Positions 13,601 through 28,600 of a stretch of DNA of 64,000 nucleotides are shown here, one piece after another (the first letter of the stretch is position 1; each line of letters opens with the position of its first letter). A program made the position numbers and the translations under genes. The notes beneath the pieces are model-generated. The model searched no databases and had not been told where the DNA came from. It worked only from the letters and a program-made list of their open reading frames with translations. Source of the stretch: Lepidostoma basale (Eukaryota; Arthropoda; Insecta; Trichoptera; Lepidostomatidae); NCBI GenBank assembly GCA_022606425.2, contig JAHDVF020001325.1, forward strand, positions 806,001-870,000. Direction: 5' to 3'.

Positions 13601-16600
13601 TTTTTATTCCACCTTGAATTCCTATTTAAACCAGCTAACAATTACGCTTTTTCCCGAAGGGTTGGGTGAAAGGATGGACCGCTTAACTGTTCTTTCTTGA
13701 CATTCTTTTCTTGCCTTATCAACATTGATCGTTATGAGCATCGCTACGGTAGTAATACCAAGAGTTAATTAAGCATTGGGAAGATTGGCTATGGACCTAG
13801 TTTTCAAAGATATGAACTGAATATGAACAGACTAGTTCTCAAACTTCAACAAGATAAACGAAAGAATGTTTATGAATGCTTTGAGTTTTAAACAATCGTA
13901 ATATCTATGAATATAGGTACCTCTTTCTTCCTCTTCTATAGGTGACTCTGGTATTTTAGCTTCTCCAAGAAGTTGAATTTTAGCTGTTTCAACAATCTCT
14001 CTCACTGCTTCATCCATTAGTGTGTCGTCTATTTTATCCTTTAATTCCATCCTAAAAATTGAAAGAAGAAACATATAAATACACTGTCTACGGGTAGATT
14101 TGCGCGCTAATTGACACGCGCAGCTTGTAGTGTAATGTTGTTTGAAGGAAATATAATACAAAGAAAACCTTTAACAGTGTGTATAATTCGACGTATGTAT
14201 ATTAAATATTTTAAAAGCGGTGGCGAAGTGGTATCTGCACGGATGGGTAAACTCTTTAACTAGTACTTGGAAGTGGAATATACGCCGCTCGACTGAAGGA
14301 GAGCAGTAATAATGCCTCTGTACAAAGGAATAGGGTCGTGTATGGATGTAAAAATCACAGATCTATTATAGTCTTTTTAGTGTCGTTGGTAAAACATATG
14401 GCAGAATTTCAATAGCAAGAGTACGAAAGAAAACATTAATGATATAAACAGAAATAGAGGAAGACGGAGGAAATGCTGGCACGATCAAATAAATCAAACA
14501 TTGAATGTCGGCCGAGTCGGAGAAATCGACGTGTGTACATTATACGAGGTATGATTGTTGAGCAAGCGACTGAAGTATGATAGAAATAACAGTGTGGCGG
14601 TCCATTTGTTCTATCCACCCCTTTGGGGAGACGTTGAGATGGTTAGTTAGTTATTAAAAGTTGTGTTTAATTAAATTTTATTATAATACAAAATCCAGGG
14701 CCTTTTGGTTACATTTGCTACAGACGCCAGGCTGGCTTAATCTTAGTCTTTGCTACGGAACCTGCCGGAATATTTTGGTCTCTACTACGGGATTTGCCAA
14801 GAATGTTTATTGTGCCGTCTACGACCCTTCAATTAGGGTCAGGCGTCTCCGCGTACGACCTGAATAATTTTAATACGTTTCATCACTAGTACATCGAGTA
14901 GTACAGCTGGGTAAACTCTATAATAATGTAAACATTTTTATATTTTTTAAATACATATTTAAATTTTTTATTTGAATGATTTAAGATGAACCTGTAAGAA
15001 GATATAATGGTCACCGCATTTTGGATCAGGGTCCAACAAATATGACGATAACTTCATATGTGATTTATATTTTTTTTCAAATTTGGGTAAAATCAAGTTA
15101 AAACATAATAATATAATTTCGTTTTGTTGGTTTCATAAAATAAATTAAATTACTGACAAATAATAAATAAACAAAAAATATTCAAAATACTTGTTTTTCT
15201 CCTCCCTTTCTAACCCCTTATAGTGATTTATTTCGGAACGTTTTTGCTTTTGTTATAACAAATATATTGAATCATTAAAAAAATAATCATTTAAAGTTCT
15301 TATTGGAGTTTATCAATTTATTTATAGATAGTTATTTATCAAAAAGCAAAAATGGCCATTCATAATGGAGTTCTGGTGGCTACCCTTGTATGGAAGTGAA
15401 GCATGGATCTGGCAGAAGAAAGATGAGAGCAGGTCAGGTCCCTAAGACGTATGTGTGGTAGTACGATGTACGACAGAATCTCAAATGCTTGATATTAGAA
15501 AGGAATGTAAAGCGAAAAAAAGTATTATGAACAAAATTATGAAAGGATCGCTGCGTTGGTTCGGACATATGGAGCGCATGGGCGAAGAAAGAATGGTAAA
15601 AAAGTATACGTTAACGATGTAAATGAAGTACGGAGTCGAGGTAGACCGAGGAAAACACGGCATGACTAAATTAATCAACTTTTAAAGTTTGGTCATGTTA
15701 GAAGCCGGAAGAATCGACGTCCGTGTATGACTCGATGTATGAATGTGGAGGAATCTAGAGCCGTATGTCAGGATGGAGTAGTTTGGGGGTCCATTATCTC
15801 TGCCAACCCATGCGGGGAAAAGGCGTTATGGTTTGTTGTTGTTGAGTTGAAATGAAATAAATCAAATATTGGACTTTAAATTTAATGTTTTTTAATTTTA
15901 ATTTTTACAATAAATATCTTGGGGTTCAAAAGGGTAGTAGGGCTGCGATGGGGTTTGTTTTGCTGGAAAGCATGCCTCTACAAAATGTCGTAAGACGCCA
16001 TGTTGCATTTACAACAGCAACACAACTATCAAGTCCAACTCTCTAGCGTCCACGAGAGGTATTTTTAAAGACCTTGCGAACCCCGGGCAATGTGGCACAT
16101 ATTACTTAGTGCCATAGCAGATAGAGAGAGGTCGAATGGCGAGCTTCCAGCGCCATAAAACTGGATACACCCAGCTAAGGGAAGGTAACCCCGACAGAAA
16201 ATCCTCCAGAGAAGGCAAGGGGATACCACTCTGGATATTTTTCCCTAGGTCATCACTTGGTGATAGTCAACGTTAGGGAGACCTGACATGACACAGAAAG
16301 AAGAAAGATAATAAAGTGTGTTGTATACTGCATCGCTCAGGGTGCACTAGACTGGTTCCCTATGGGGGGAAAGAGAAAGTGAGGCAGACCTAGAGCCACC
16401 TGGAGAAGAACCCTGCAAGACGAGGTTAAGGCGGCAGGCCTCACTTGGGATGATGTTAGGCATCAGGCATGCGATAGAGTCGGGTGGAGAAGGTTCCTTG
16501 AGGCCCTATGCATCACGGAAGTGTGACAGGACAAAAAGAAGAAGAAGAGTGTACAAAGTAAAAAAAAAAAACATCAATGAATCCGCTACGCAAAGTTCTT

Positions 16601-19600
16601 TTGATCCAATTGCAAATTATGTAGCTCATCTCAATCGGCTTACATAATCCCAGATGTATCGCAGCGGTGTCAGGGGCAGAGAGGGAAGGAATACTCGTAT
16701 TGCCTCATCAGATGATGCAGTAATAAGCAACCATTTACTCCTCGCTACCAGCGGAGCAGGTCGCGCGGGCCCGCCACTCGAGCCAAGTGGTAGCAACAGA
16801 TTTATTGATTAACTTTTTGACCTTGCCGCTGTCCAGTCAAGTCCGCTGACTTGAAGGCGTGTCATTCGTTTAAACTTTTCAAGTTCAATTATTGTTTTAG
16901 TTAGAGAGTTTGAATTATAGTCCCCTTGACATTGCGCGCCTTTCTGTAGTACTTTTATACACATAAATAATTCGTTAAATAACGCTAACCTAACTAACTA
17001 ACCATCACGCCATCTCTCCGAAAGGGTAGACAGAAATAATGGACTACCACACTTTAACCGATGTAGCACTCCATCCTTCTCTTTTCGCTCCCGCTGGAGA
17101 CGCGGTGTGATGGGTTGCGAACCTCATCGCCACCAATAGGCATCTCCCACGCACACTTCGATCGTCCAACATCCACAAAATAAACCGAAGGACGGAGTGC
17201 CGCATCAGTAAAAGTGTGACAGTCCATTCTTTCTGCCTACCCTTTCGGGGAGACGGCGTAATGGTTAGTTAGTTAGTTAGTTATGCAATGTTATTTATTG
17301 CTCATATATACTCGTATAAATAACAATGTTTAACTCAGTTTTAAGTATTTATTGTTTCGTGAACAATCATGTCAAACCCCGTGCTACGTTTTTAATATTA
17401 ATGAAAACGTCCATTTTCTGTAAGCTTTATTATATTTTTTGGGAGACACATGTTTCCCTTAACTAGGACATTAATCACTCGCTTAAAATATAATAAAACT
17501 TTGAGAAAACGTACGTTTTCATCTAAGAAATATAAGTTTAAACAGAATATTATTAATTTCTTGGTTCCTTAAGCGTTTACAAATTGATTATTTTGCATTA
17601 ATGTCATATGTACAAAACTCATTTATGACATTTATGAAAAATCACTTCAGAATTTATGACTCCCAGGTAAATATACCTACATATTTTAATTTATTGAATA
17701 CTTTCAAAGTAAATGCCTTCGAAATCATTGATTAATTTGTATATTTTGATTCAGTACTCTTTTTTTATATTCTTTTACTTCGTTATTTTTTAAATATAGT
17801 GGAATGCTCATGGAAACTTATAGGCATAAAATTATGTTTGTACATTAGTCGATACAAATATATGCAATTTCAGTTGTACATATTTATTACTGTGTTTTCC
17901 CTAACTAAGTACGGCCAGACCTAAAAGATCTGACAAGTGTTTATTAATGAATGAACCAGAATCGATGACGGTACTTATACATACTGTGCATTTAAAAAAA
18001 CATATTTACCTTGCGAGTTTTGTGAGGTAGTCTGTGATGGATTCTTCTGTTTCATTTCTTGAAATTTCTGGATCGTGAGCGTGTATCATTCTGCAAATCA
18101 AAAGCCAATTAAAAAAAAAAGGTATTTAAACAATGCACCGAATGTACAATAGCAATGATTCAAAACATTTGCATACATAATGTGACTAACACCTATTTTA
18201 TTAAACATAAATTACCTCTATACGAGTACAGCAGTTATGACAGAATGTAAAGAAAAATAAATCAAATATTATTTATAAAAGGAAATTGCATTGATGTTGC
18301 ACCCATGTTTTCACTATTTAGAAAATAATTGAAAAAATCATCAATTTTTATTGTGTTATACGGAAGTGACATGTTTGGCCTAGCTAGGGCATACTCAAAT
18401 ATAAACTTCCATAAAAAATCTGGAAACTACCTTTTCATAAATTTTAAATACTTAATATGAGGCTTTTATTATTGTTAAAAAAACTAAACAAATAATAAAG
18501 TTATATAACAAACTAAAAATGGAGTTTAGAAATAGAAATGTAATGATTGTTCAAAAAGTTTTATAGATAAAACAACGCGCATATTTAGTTTAAAAATAAA
18601 AGAGAACATTAAATGTCTCTTATAATAACTTTCCCAAATTCGCCAACCACCTTATAGATATATATCATTTTTTAAATAACGATAAGGCGTTGAAATTTTG
18701 CAAGTTGTTAAAAGAAACAAAACGTAACATAACCAAGAATATAAAACTTAAAAAGTCATTACAAATAAAAAAAATATTATAAACAACCAAATAAACTTAA
18801 CTTCAGGTCTAATAGTTGATTTATTCATATATTCCTACAATCCTAATCAATTACTCCCCCAACCACCTGTAGACTTAACTGCACCCCCTTATTATCTAAA
18901 ATATAAGTAACGATTTTACAATATTTTATTAATAAAATTTCTACATCGATGAAGGGCGTCTGCAGTCTGAAACATATTTGTGAAAAGTGCAAAATCATTG
19001 TGAAATTACAATGCCACAAAGTTTTCTTGTGATTTTGTTTTATGCCAAAATTTAAATCCCTTCGTAAATAAAAAAATAGTTAACCAGTATAGTGCGGTTG
19101 ACTATATTTGCAGTAAACAAAAATGATTTCAAACTATAGCCGATTAAATTTAAAAAAAAAAGACTGACACCAAATTACTAGAATTTATGTTACAATCTTC
19201 AATAATATAGTGAAGAAGGAACCTGGTTGTGTCCAGGCACGAACCTAAGTCCTCTGGATCAGGAGTCAAGCGTTCTATCGTCTAAACTAAACAACCACTA
19301 GATTTGCAAATCTTATTTGAATGTGTCTAATAAACTTTTTTAATTTTGTTCCTTACTAAATGTACGTAATATTATGATGAATTTGGATTATCTTTCTGAG
19401 CTGAAAATGTACCCAACAGTAGATCGAGACCAATTTTTTATCTGCAAAAGAAGTCAGACGCACAAATCAGTAAATACGTTAATTTTCTTACCCTTTATCT
19501 AGATGAATCGTGCTGTTCTCCAGTTTTTGCCCTTCCTGCCACATGTGCGGGCTGGCGGTAAGGTTTTCCGGTGCTGACTCTCGCCTTTGTCTCAAAACAC

Positions 19601-22600
19601 TCAAAGAGTTGCTGGACTTTATACCTTCTTCCGTTTTCTTCAAACTCTCAAAAATCGCCAGCAGCCCTTCATCAACGATCTTCGAATTAAGTCCATCACT
19701 CGTTCGATCACCATTTAAAAACGATTTCATATCTTTATCCGGTTTCAGCTGGTTGTGTTTATTGAATTGATTTATGAATTCATCACTGTTGATTTTTAAC
19801 GAATCATCAAAATTATCTATTACGTATCTTCTCTCTTCGATATTTTCTTCTTTAGAAGTAATTTTATCTATCCAATTGTATATTTTATTGGTTTCAACTG
19901 TCAGTTGGTTTTTGGTGTCCGTTTCGAAGATATGGATCTCGCTGTGTCTCTCGTAGTTCAGGATATCGTCGGCCGGCGGCAGCGCGATGGATCCAGTCGG
20001 GATGAACGAGGTTCTGATGTCGCTGAAGAGCTCCCTGTCTTCGGGTGTGAGGAGTTCTGGTTGCGTGTATCGGGCTGGTATCCTCCTCGCTGTCTGAGCT
20101 TCCTCTGGTTGTGGAATCAGCAACAGCGCACACCCCATAGCAACTGCCAGTACCAGCAGTATGGAGAATGCAAGTTTTATCCTGTAAAATAAAATATGTA
20201 TTAAAAAAAACAGTGATTTCATTTCAAATTAAATATGTTTTAAAAAATTACGTGTTTTGTTGAGTATTTAAATTTTTTAAATATGATACCGCTAAAAATT
20301 AATTGATCATTAAAATTCAAGTATGTATTGGAAATTTAACTAACTAACTACCACGCCATCTCTCGAAAGAGTTAGGCAGAAATAAAGGATCGCCATACTG
20401 TTATTTTATGAAAAACTTCTCTATTTTTATCTATATTCATACATCGTGACCTGCACGCACGTTGATTTCTACGACTATTCGCGTGTCCGACATTTAATAT
20501 TTGATTGATTTGATAGTGCCACATCGGTCTTCCTCTATTTCTGTTCCGTATACATTATGTACTTTAACATATAGGTACTTTATTTACCATTCTATATTTT
20601 TTCTTGAATGACTTTGAAACTCTTTGTTTTGCAGATTTATCACACATTCATGTAAGATAAGTATTTTATTTCTACTGCATTTATTCTACTTTCATCCATC
20701 TTTTACCAGTTCCATTAATTATAAGGTTTTGCGCTGATGTTATTTATGAAACTATTATACAATAATTAATGAGGTTTCAATTGAACGTAAATTGAATATG
20801 TAAGAAACTATAAATATTATTTTTGTTTCCAAATTCATAATTTACCTAGTTATGAAAATGCTAAATAATAATTTAATAATTTATACGAAAGAAAACGTCT
20901 AATTTATACGAAAGAAGTAGTCATTTAAACAAGAGAACTTTCTAGAAGTTTTATTATATTTTATGTGAATGACTTGTTTCGTCTGCCTAAGGCATTATTA
21001 ATTTATTGTTTTTTTCAAATGAAATCAAATCAATTCAGTTTATTTATTCAAAAGATATTACAAACAGCATAAATGTTTAAGGCATCAATTGAGTACGTGA
21101 ATGCTTTACATACGTTGAAACATACGTTGAAATCACATTTGATTATGATTTAGACATGTAAAACATGTCATTCATTAAATATAATAAAACAGACGTTTTC
21201 ATTTTTTTTAATTATTAATATGGAGTTTTACATCATTGTTCAAGAAATACTAAACAACATTTTCTTATGTGTGCAAACAAATTTTAAGAAGAATAAAAGC
21301 ACTTAACAAAAAGTGAATTTAAAAGATATTTTTTATTCGAAACATCAACACAGATTTTTATAAAATGCCTTTAAATATAAAGTTTATGAATTAATTGTTG
21401 AAATCACATTTGATAATGCTTTAGACAGGTGAAACATGTCATTCACATTAAATATAATAAAACTTCTAGAAAACAGACGTTTTCATTCGTATTAATTATT
21501 TAATATGGAGTTTTACGTCTTCGTTTAAGAAACAATATACTAAATAATTCAGTTAAGACATGGTATTTTATAATAAATATTTATAGTATTAGAAAGCCCA
21601 TTCGATGGATTAAAGATCGACCTACATAATATTCAATATTTTTTGTTTATAAAACGGAACGTAGACTACTTCTACTTCTACTCGTATTTTAAAACTCTTT
21701 AACTCGTTTTATTTTATTGTACAATAGAATGCTTAGCTATTGTGACAAGAGTTTACGCGATTAAAAACATATTTATATAAAACATATAAATAATAAACTT
21801 ATCATTTAAACAAGAGAATTGTTATTAATTTTTTGCATGTCCCGTGCACTTATCACACACACAAATCATCTTCAAACAATGGTATGTTTTTTAAACTTGC
21901 ACTTTATATTGACTCAACACCTTGCTTTTATATTTTATCAGATATATAATAATCCTTTTTAAGATTTTATCCCACTCCAGTGCCCACTACAAAAGAAAAG
22001 CTGCAAGAGTTTTCCAGATAATAATAAAATAAAGATTGTAATCAAAATGTTTATTATTGAAAATATGATTGATGTTTGATTTTAACTTAAAATTAACCGT
22101 AAATAATGCGATAGAAAAATCAATCTCCAAACGAAACAACTAATCTCCGAAACGTCGGTTCAGAAAGATACACAAATTTTCCGAAGATCCCAAAAAACAT
22201 AACGATAGAAATATTTGAATAACTTTTTGAAAATATTGTATTTTCACAAGATTTTTTTGCACTTTTCAAAAACATGTTTCGGGACACAGAAGCCCTGCCG
22301 CAGTGTAGATTTTTTTAAAGTGCAAAAAAATGTTGTGAAAAGACAATGTTTTCAAAAAGTTATTCAAATATGAATCCATAACACATAGAAGAAACGATAG
22401 AAAGCATTAAAATATGTACAATATTACCGATGCATTCAAATGTCGTAGGAAAAAAAAACACTTTTCACGCCTAGTTACAAAATTATGAGTAATTAAGTAT
22501 GTACGAATAATTTATACTCGTAATAGGATTGCGAATAGTTACATGTTTGGATTATTTCCTTTTTTTATTTACACTTAGTATACAACACTCACTTTATTAA

Positions 22601-25600
22601 AAAAATAAAAATTAAACACCAAACATGTTTCGGACTAACCAGCCCTTCATCAGTGGTATTATATAAATATAAATATCTAAAATATTATAAAATAATTACA
22701 AATGTGGTCAGTTTTGACAGATGTGACAATGATTTATTTTGGAACGTTTATGCTTTTGTTAAAACAAATATTATGAATCAATTAAAAAATTTAAAATAAT
22801 AATTTAAAGTTATTATTTGGGTTCAGGTATTAATTTACAAGAAAGGAAATAAATCAAAGATTGGACTCGACGTTAAATTTATTTGATTATTTATAATATT
22901 TTCTTTATTTTTAATTCCTTTTTTAATTTCTAAAATTTCCAGATTGTTCAAAGTTATATTTCTATTATTAACATGTAAAGTTTTAACGCCATTATCCTTA
23001 ATAAATTATATAAACATTAATCATCTACAACACAAAGTTATGGTGAAAATAGAAGAAATATTGTATTTGATTCGAATATTGAAACTCACCAGGGCGCCTG
23101 CGCCGGACTTTTGGTGGCGACCATTATCTGGCTTTCGGCAAATTGCACTGAACTTGGGGAGCTTTTGGGCTAATGGACAAATGGACGAACTCGAAAACCA
23201 AAACTCGTTTATGGGCTCTTGTAGAGATAAGCGAATTCGGGGACTCGCTCCACTTCTCCTCCAACTACGCTATCTCACTTGTTTGTCAAATACGGGAGCG
23301 AGAATATAGCCATTACAAGATAATTCAAAGCGAAACAATGGATGCATAAAATAATTGAAGCGTGTAAGTTAATGAGTATGAAATTATGATAACAAAAACT
23401 ATTTAGAAATCTTATAAAAATATATTTGTAACATCTTAAACATGTTTCACTTAACATTTTACTAAAATGACTATTCTTGTGACGTCTCCGTTGTGTTATT
23501 TATTAAAAACGTTTTTGCGATTTATACGTAGAAGGAATAGTAAAAAATATGTATATACAGTACAGGATTCCGCAGAGTTGGACGTCCCCCTGCCCGCTGA
23601 ACCGACGATCTGAAGAAGATTGCTGGACATGGATGGATGGAAGCGGCAATGGATAGGGGGCGGTGGCGTATTTTGGGAGAGGCCTATATTCAGCAGTGGA
23701 TGACAGACGGCTGATGATGATGATATACAGTAGCAACTGGATAATCGGAACCTGGTAATTGGCAAAACTCTATGATTGGCAGAATAGTTTCGGTCCCACC
23801 CCCTTGGCACTAAAACCTCTTTAATTATTATTAATATAAAAAATAAACCTGTTTAATTGAACTCGACATTCGGGCCCTAAACCTCTGTAATTGGAGAGCA
23901 TGCCTTCTCCACCTCTAATGTATTTATGCAGTACATAATGATTTTACTTTTGTTCCTTATATCGGATTTCTATGAAATATCTTAATTTAAAAAAAATGTC
24001 ATTTTACACACAAGAATGACCCAAAGCGCTGTTTTGTGGGCAATCCATAATTTAAAATGTTAAGTTTCCATTAATTGATCTTTTTCTTTTTCTTTAAATA
24101 GATCTGACGGTTTTTGGCACAGAAATCATGGCTAGTGGGATGATGAGGACCAGCTGTCCCTCCACCTCTTAAGCGGTCTTCCAGGTGGGCGGTATCCGGA
24201 GGGGATTTCATAAGCGCATGCATTCGGACTACATAGTCCCTCCAGTATCTTATTCTGGATCTACTCCACTGAACGATATCCTCTATTTCGCAAGTTTTTC
24301 TTAAGTCTGCGTTGCGGACGAATAATATCGTTGATAGATGAACGGAAGATAACAATTGATTCACGATCCTTAAACAAGTTCATGGCATTGCATTGAAAAA
24401 ATTATAATAAACAAGCTTAAATTTCATTTATCACTTCGTTATAAATTTTGCAAAGTACCGTTTTAGAATCTTTGAATTTTTCGATATCTACTTTTATTAA
24501 ATCATTAGTGTTTTGTGCAAGGTGATTGTACCTAAGCATCTTAGTACATTTTTTTTGTTCAAAACCCCATCAATCAGTGGTGGCTCATAATGCATGTATG
24601 CACGATTCCATAAATCTGAAAATGATATTTGTATGTCAAATAAAAATCATAAAAAATCGATAAAACCCAATTTATTTTATTAGTCGTACATTCTTCTATC
24701 TTTTAGGTGGATACCAAAATATGGACTGACGACATTGCCCAATAGCTGGAACGACCGGATGCTGAAGGGACAAGACAGGGACGAGTGGAAGAAAATGGAA
24801 GAGGCCTATATCCAGCAGTGGAGGGAAGATGGTTGAAGAAGAAGAAGATTCTTCTATATAACTTATTTATGATTTTTAAATATTAAAACTAGGTACGGCG
24901 TTGAGGCAAGGGCAGAAACAGTCAGGACCAAGACTTCCGAAATGAATACACTGAGGATGATAGCAGGCAAGACACTGAGAGATGGCGTGAGGAATACCAG
25001 AATTAGAGAGATATGCGAGGTTGAGGATCTTATAAGAAGGAGTAGACAGCGAAGAACGGACTGTTATGGTCATGTCCAAATAATGGACACCACCAGACTC
25101 CCCTATATTGCACTACATAATCAGCCTCACGAGACTCATCCTCGTGGAACCTCCTAAAATATGGAAGGATAGCTGGGAATCCACCTCACAGGAGGAGCAA
25201 CCCTCTGAAGAACATTCCACATAGGTCTACAACAAGGAAGAAGAAGAAGAAGAAAAAAACTAGGTATTGAGTATTTTTTCATAATTTCTAGTAAAATCAT
25301 TGGATTCCAAAACAATTTGATTTGTATTAAGATGAAAAGTATATAAAGAATATAGGTTAAAATTATGTTATGTCGACCTTCGTGGCAGAGTGGTAAGAGC
25401 TGAGACTTCCATACCGAAGGTCCCGGGTTCGATTCCCGGCGATGGCAGTGTGATTGTCACACTGTATTTGGTCGGGTGTAGAATTCTCGTGACAATAAAA
25501 TGGCGAAAGATTGGCTACCACCTATCACATGTCATAAGAATCAATATAATAGCTAAAATAAAATTTGTATGCAGTAATTGGGTTCAAACGACCTGTTGTA

Positions 25601-28600
25601 TACAAGGAAAAAAAATATTTTTAATAGGTAATCATTTTGATGTCAAAAAATAAGATATCTAATATTTTTTTTACGTAACATTGATAAAAAATATTCAATT
25701 CAATAATAATTGTTGATAGTGACTTATTTCGAATTGCAAGAGTGTTACCTACTATGTGTTAACAAATTAATAATGCCCTAACTATGCGACACATATTACC
25801 TACTCATTTCAAATATATCTAAACTTCTAGAAAATAATAAATACTAAATATAGAGATTTAAATCGATTTACGAGAAACAATAAATATTCTAAAAATGAAT
25901 TTCAAAACCAACGAATGCATAATTCATTTAAATATTTTACTAAATTGAGACACCAATTATCCAGCAATCGCATAATTTCAGCGGAGAAGTAGGCAAACAG
26001 GATACACCGTCACACCATTACGTTCATACTGTGTGATAGGATCTTTAAACTTCTAAATGTATTATACTTTTTAAAGCTTGGTGTCCAAAACGTAGAGCAG
26101 GACTAGTTACAAAGGTTTTCATAGATGGCGCCAGTATGTGTCACAGCGTACTAATGAAGTGCTGCGCCAAATTAATTTGCAAAAAGTAGAGTTGTAGATT
26201 TTGTTTTAACGAGTTGTTTTAACAAGTTATGTTTGCAATTATTTTGTTTACGTGAAAATAAACGTGTACCTTCACGAGTGCGAGCATTTCATTTTTAACA
26301 CTTGGATATAAATGAAACACTTAAATATTTTGTTTTGACACCAGTTCTATCTTTTTTTTAAACTTCTGAACAATTTGTTTTGTTGCCTTGATGAAACTAC
26401 GCTTATGTTGAAACCCGTCAGTAGTTTAGAAAAATATAATAAATTTATGTTAAAACAAAATGTTTAAGTCTTTAAATTATTTCTTAAAATTTTACACTAA
26501 AAATTAAGTGCTCACACGAAAACATCCAAAACTTTTAGATTGGTTGGGTCTACCGCGTCGTTTTCATACTCGATAATATATTTCGTGCTCTATCCACATA
26601 TATTAAATATCGTTTCTTCACCATTCACTCGGAAGATGCTTCCATACATTCCTTCGATTTATTCGATTCATTCATTATTAATAAATATTTTAATTATGTG
26701 ATATACAACAATTATCACTCTCTGCCACTGTAATTTACCTTTTTGTAATTTAATATGAGGATCATAATAATTCCAGGAATTGGGTTCAAGATACTCAAGA
26801 TGTATAATTCAAAGAAGAGGAGTGATAATTGTGTATTCATCGATGTTTAATTAATGATTAATGATTGAAAGCATTATTTGAATTATACATTTTTTGTAAT
26901 ATTTTTTTTGTGTTTGTTAGCCAGAAGTTAATGTCAGAAGCCATACACTTGTCGTTTCCCTGGATGGATGAGCTAATGGTATAAACCATACTTATTTTAG
27001 CCTGATATGTTTGTGTATAGCCGCGAGGAAGCTCGTTACAGAGTGAAACCGGTTGGCGCTACTTACTCATAATAAAGTGGTTTTTAAAAGTGTTAAAAAC
27101 CGTTTAATTCAGTTTTTTAATATGTTAAAGTATTGGTTTTTTACCAAAGTTTAAAAAATACACTATATTAATTTTTATTAGAAAAACAGACGTTTTAATT
27201 TGTATAAATTATTTAATATAGAGTTTAATTAGTTTTTTTATTGTTCAATAAACAATAAATAAAACGAAAGTGCGGACACAAAAACTTATTTAATAAAATT
27301 GGCAATTCTCACTTATCTATTATAATAGAACTCCAATAATAATTTGACAAATCAATGTTCACAAATGAATTTTCAAATACAATTTCTGTTATTTAATTAT
27401 CTTGGTATATATGGTTTTAATATTATAGTCAAAACATGGAATTATTACAAGTAAACATAACCAAATATATTTGAAATAATTTTACAATGATTTTCATACG
27501 CCACTGTGGCCCTTGATTTGGGTTGTGAGGGTCAGTGGTATCAAATAAATACTATACATGTTTTATTGTTCGTCTCAAAGGGATTTATGGAGAGAAGGGT
27601 CGTATATAAGTAAAAGGTATAATGATTTCGGTCATTACCTTTGCATCTGTTTATTTTTGTTTTGTTTTTGAAATACCTGGTATTCCAGTCGTAACAATGC
27701 ATTAAATTAGATGATTTTAATCAAAATCAGTGTAATTTGATAACGTAATTTATAATCTCAACAGACATTACAAACACTATTACTGTTTAAGGCATCTATT
27801 GAGTTCAGGTTGAGACACTAGAAGAATTGTTGGCGATTGGATGCAAATGCCACAAGACAAGTGGAGAAATATGGGGGAGGCCTATTTCCAGCAGTGGTCG
27901 ACAATGGCTGTCTTAGTAAGTAAGTAAAGTCAAGAGTATTTGTCTTCTGAATGTACTTTCATAAATATGATATACGCGTTCAGCAGACTAATTTCTCTTC
28001 CCACCGGTGGCAACAGAGGTAAGTTGGTTCTGGCGGCCGGTAGGTAAAACAATCTGTGCTGTCGCTGTCGGAGATATCTATCAGGTATAAAAATACCAAC
28101 ATTTTCCAGCACGGCCGAGTTCAAATCAAATAAAATCAAATCAGTTTATTAACTCAAAAGACATTACAAACAGCAAAATGTTTAAGGCATCTATTGAGTG
28201 CAGGTAAAATATTATAAAAATACAACATAATACCAGGAACGCATTAGAGATGGTTCGACATTATGAAGACAAGATACTTTCTAAAGTCAACAGTTGTCCC
28301 CTGAACGTACCTTGACTAATATGAAAGACGTCGATCTCTGAGGAGACCGCGTCTATCAGACTAATTGCTCTTCCCACCGGTGTCACCAGAGGCAGAGTTC
28401 TCGAAATATCCCCTGATTAATCTAAAGAAATGGGTTATGAGATGTCCATCTCTTCGAAACTGCAAAGAGTTGGTCCCCAGCATTCCTAAAAGAAATACCG
28501 TGAGATAGAGCCATCAATGTATGTTTACCCAAATATTTTGACTTTATAATGAAGTTATTACAATAACTACAAATTGTTTATTTTTATTTTATTTTTGAAA

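Noticed and set aside
26390..26435. Hammerhead motif (TTGATGA ... GAAACCCGTC)
   Set aside because: C3 is changed, stem II has only about 3 bp and no stem I pairing exists; likely chance.
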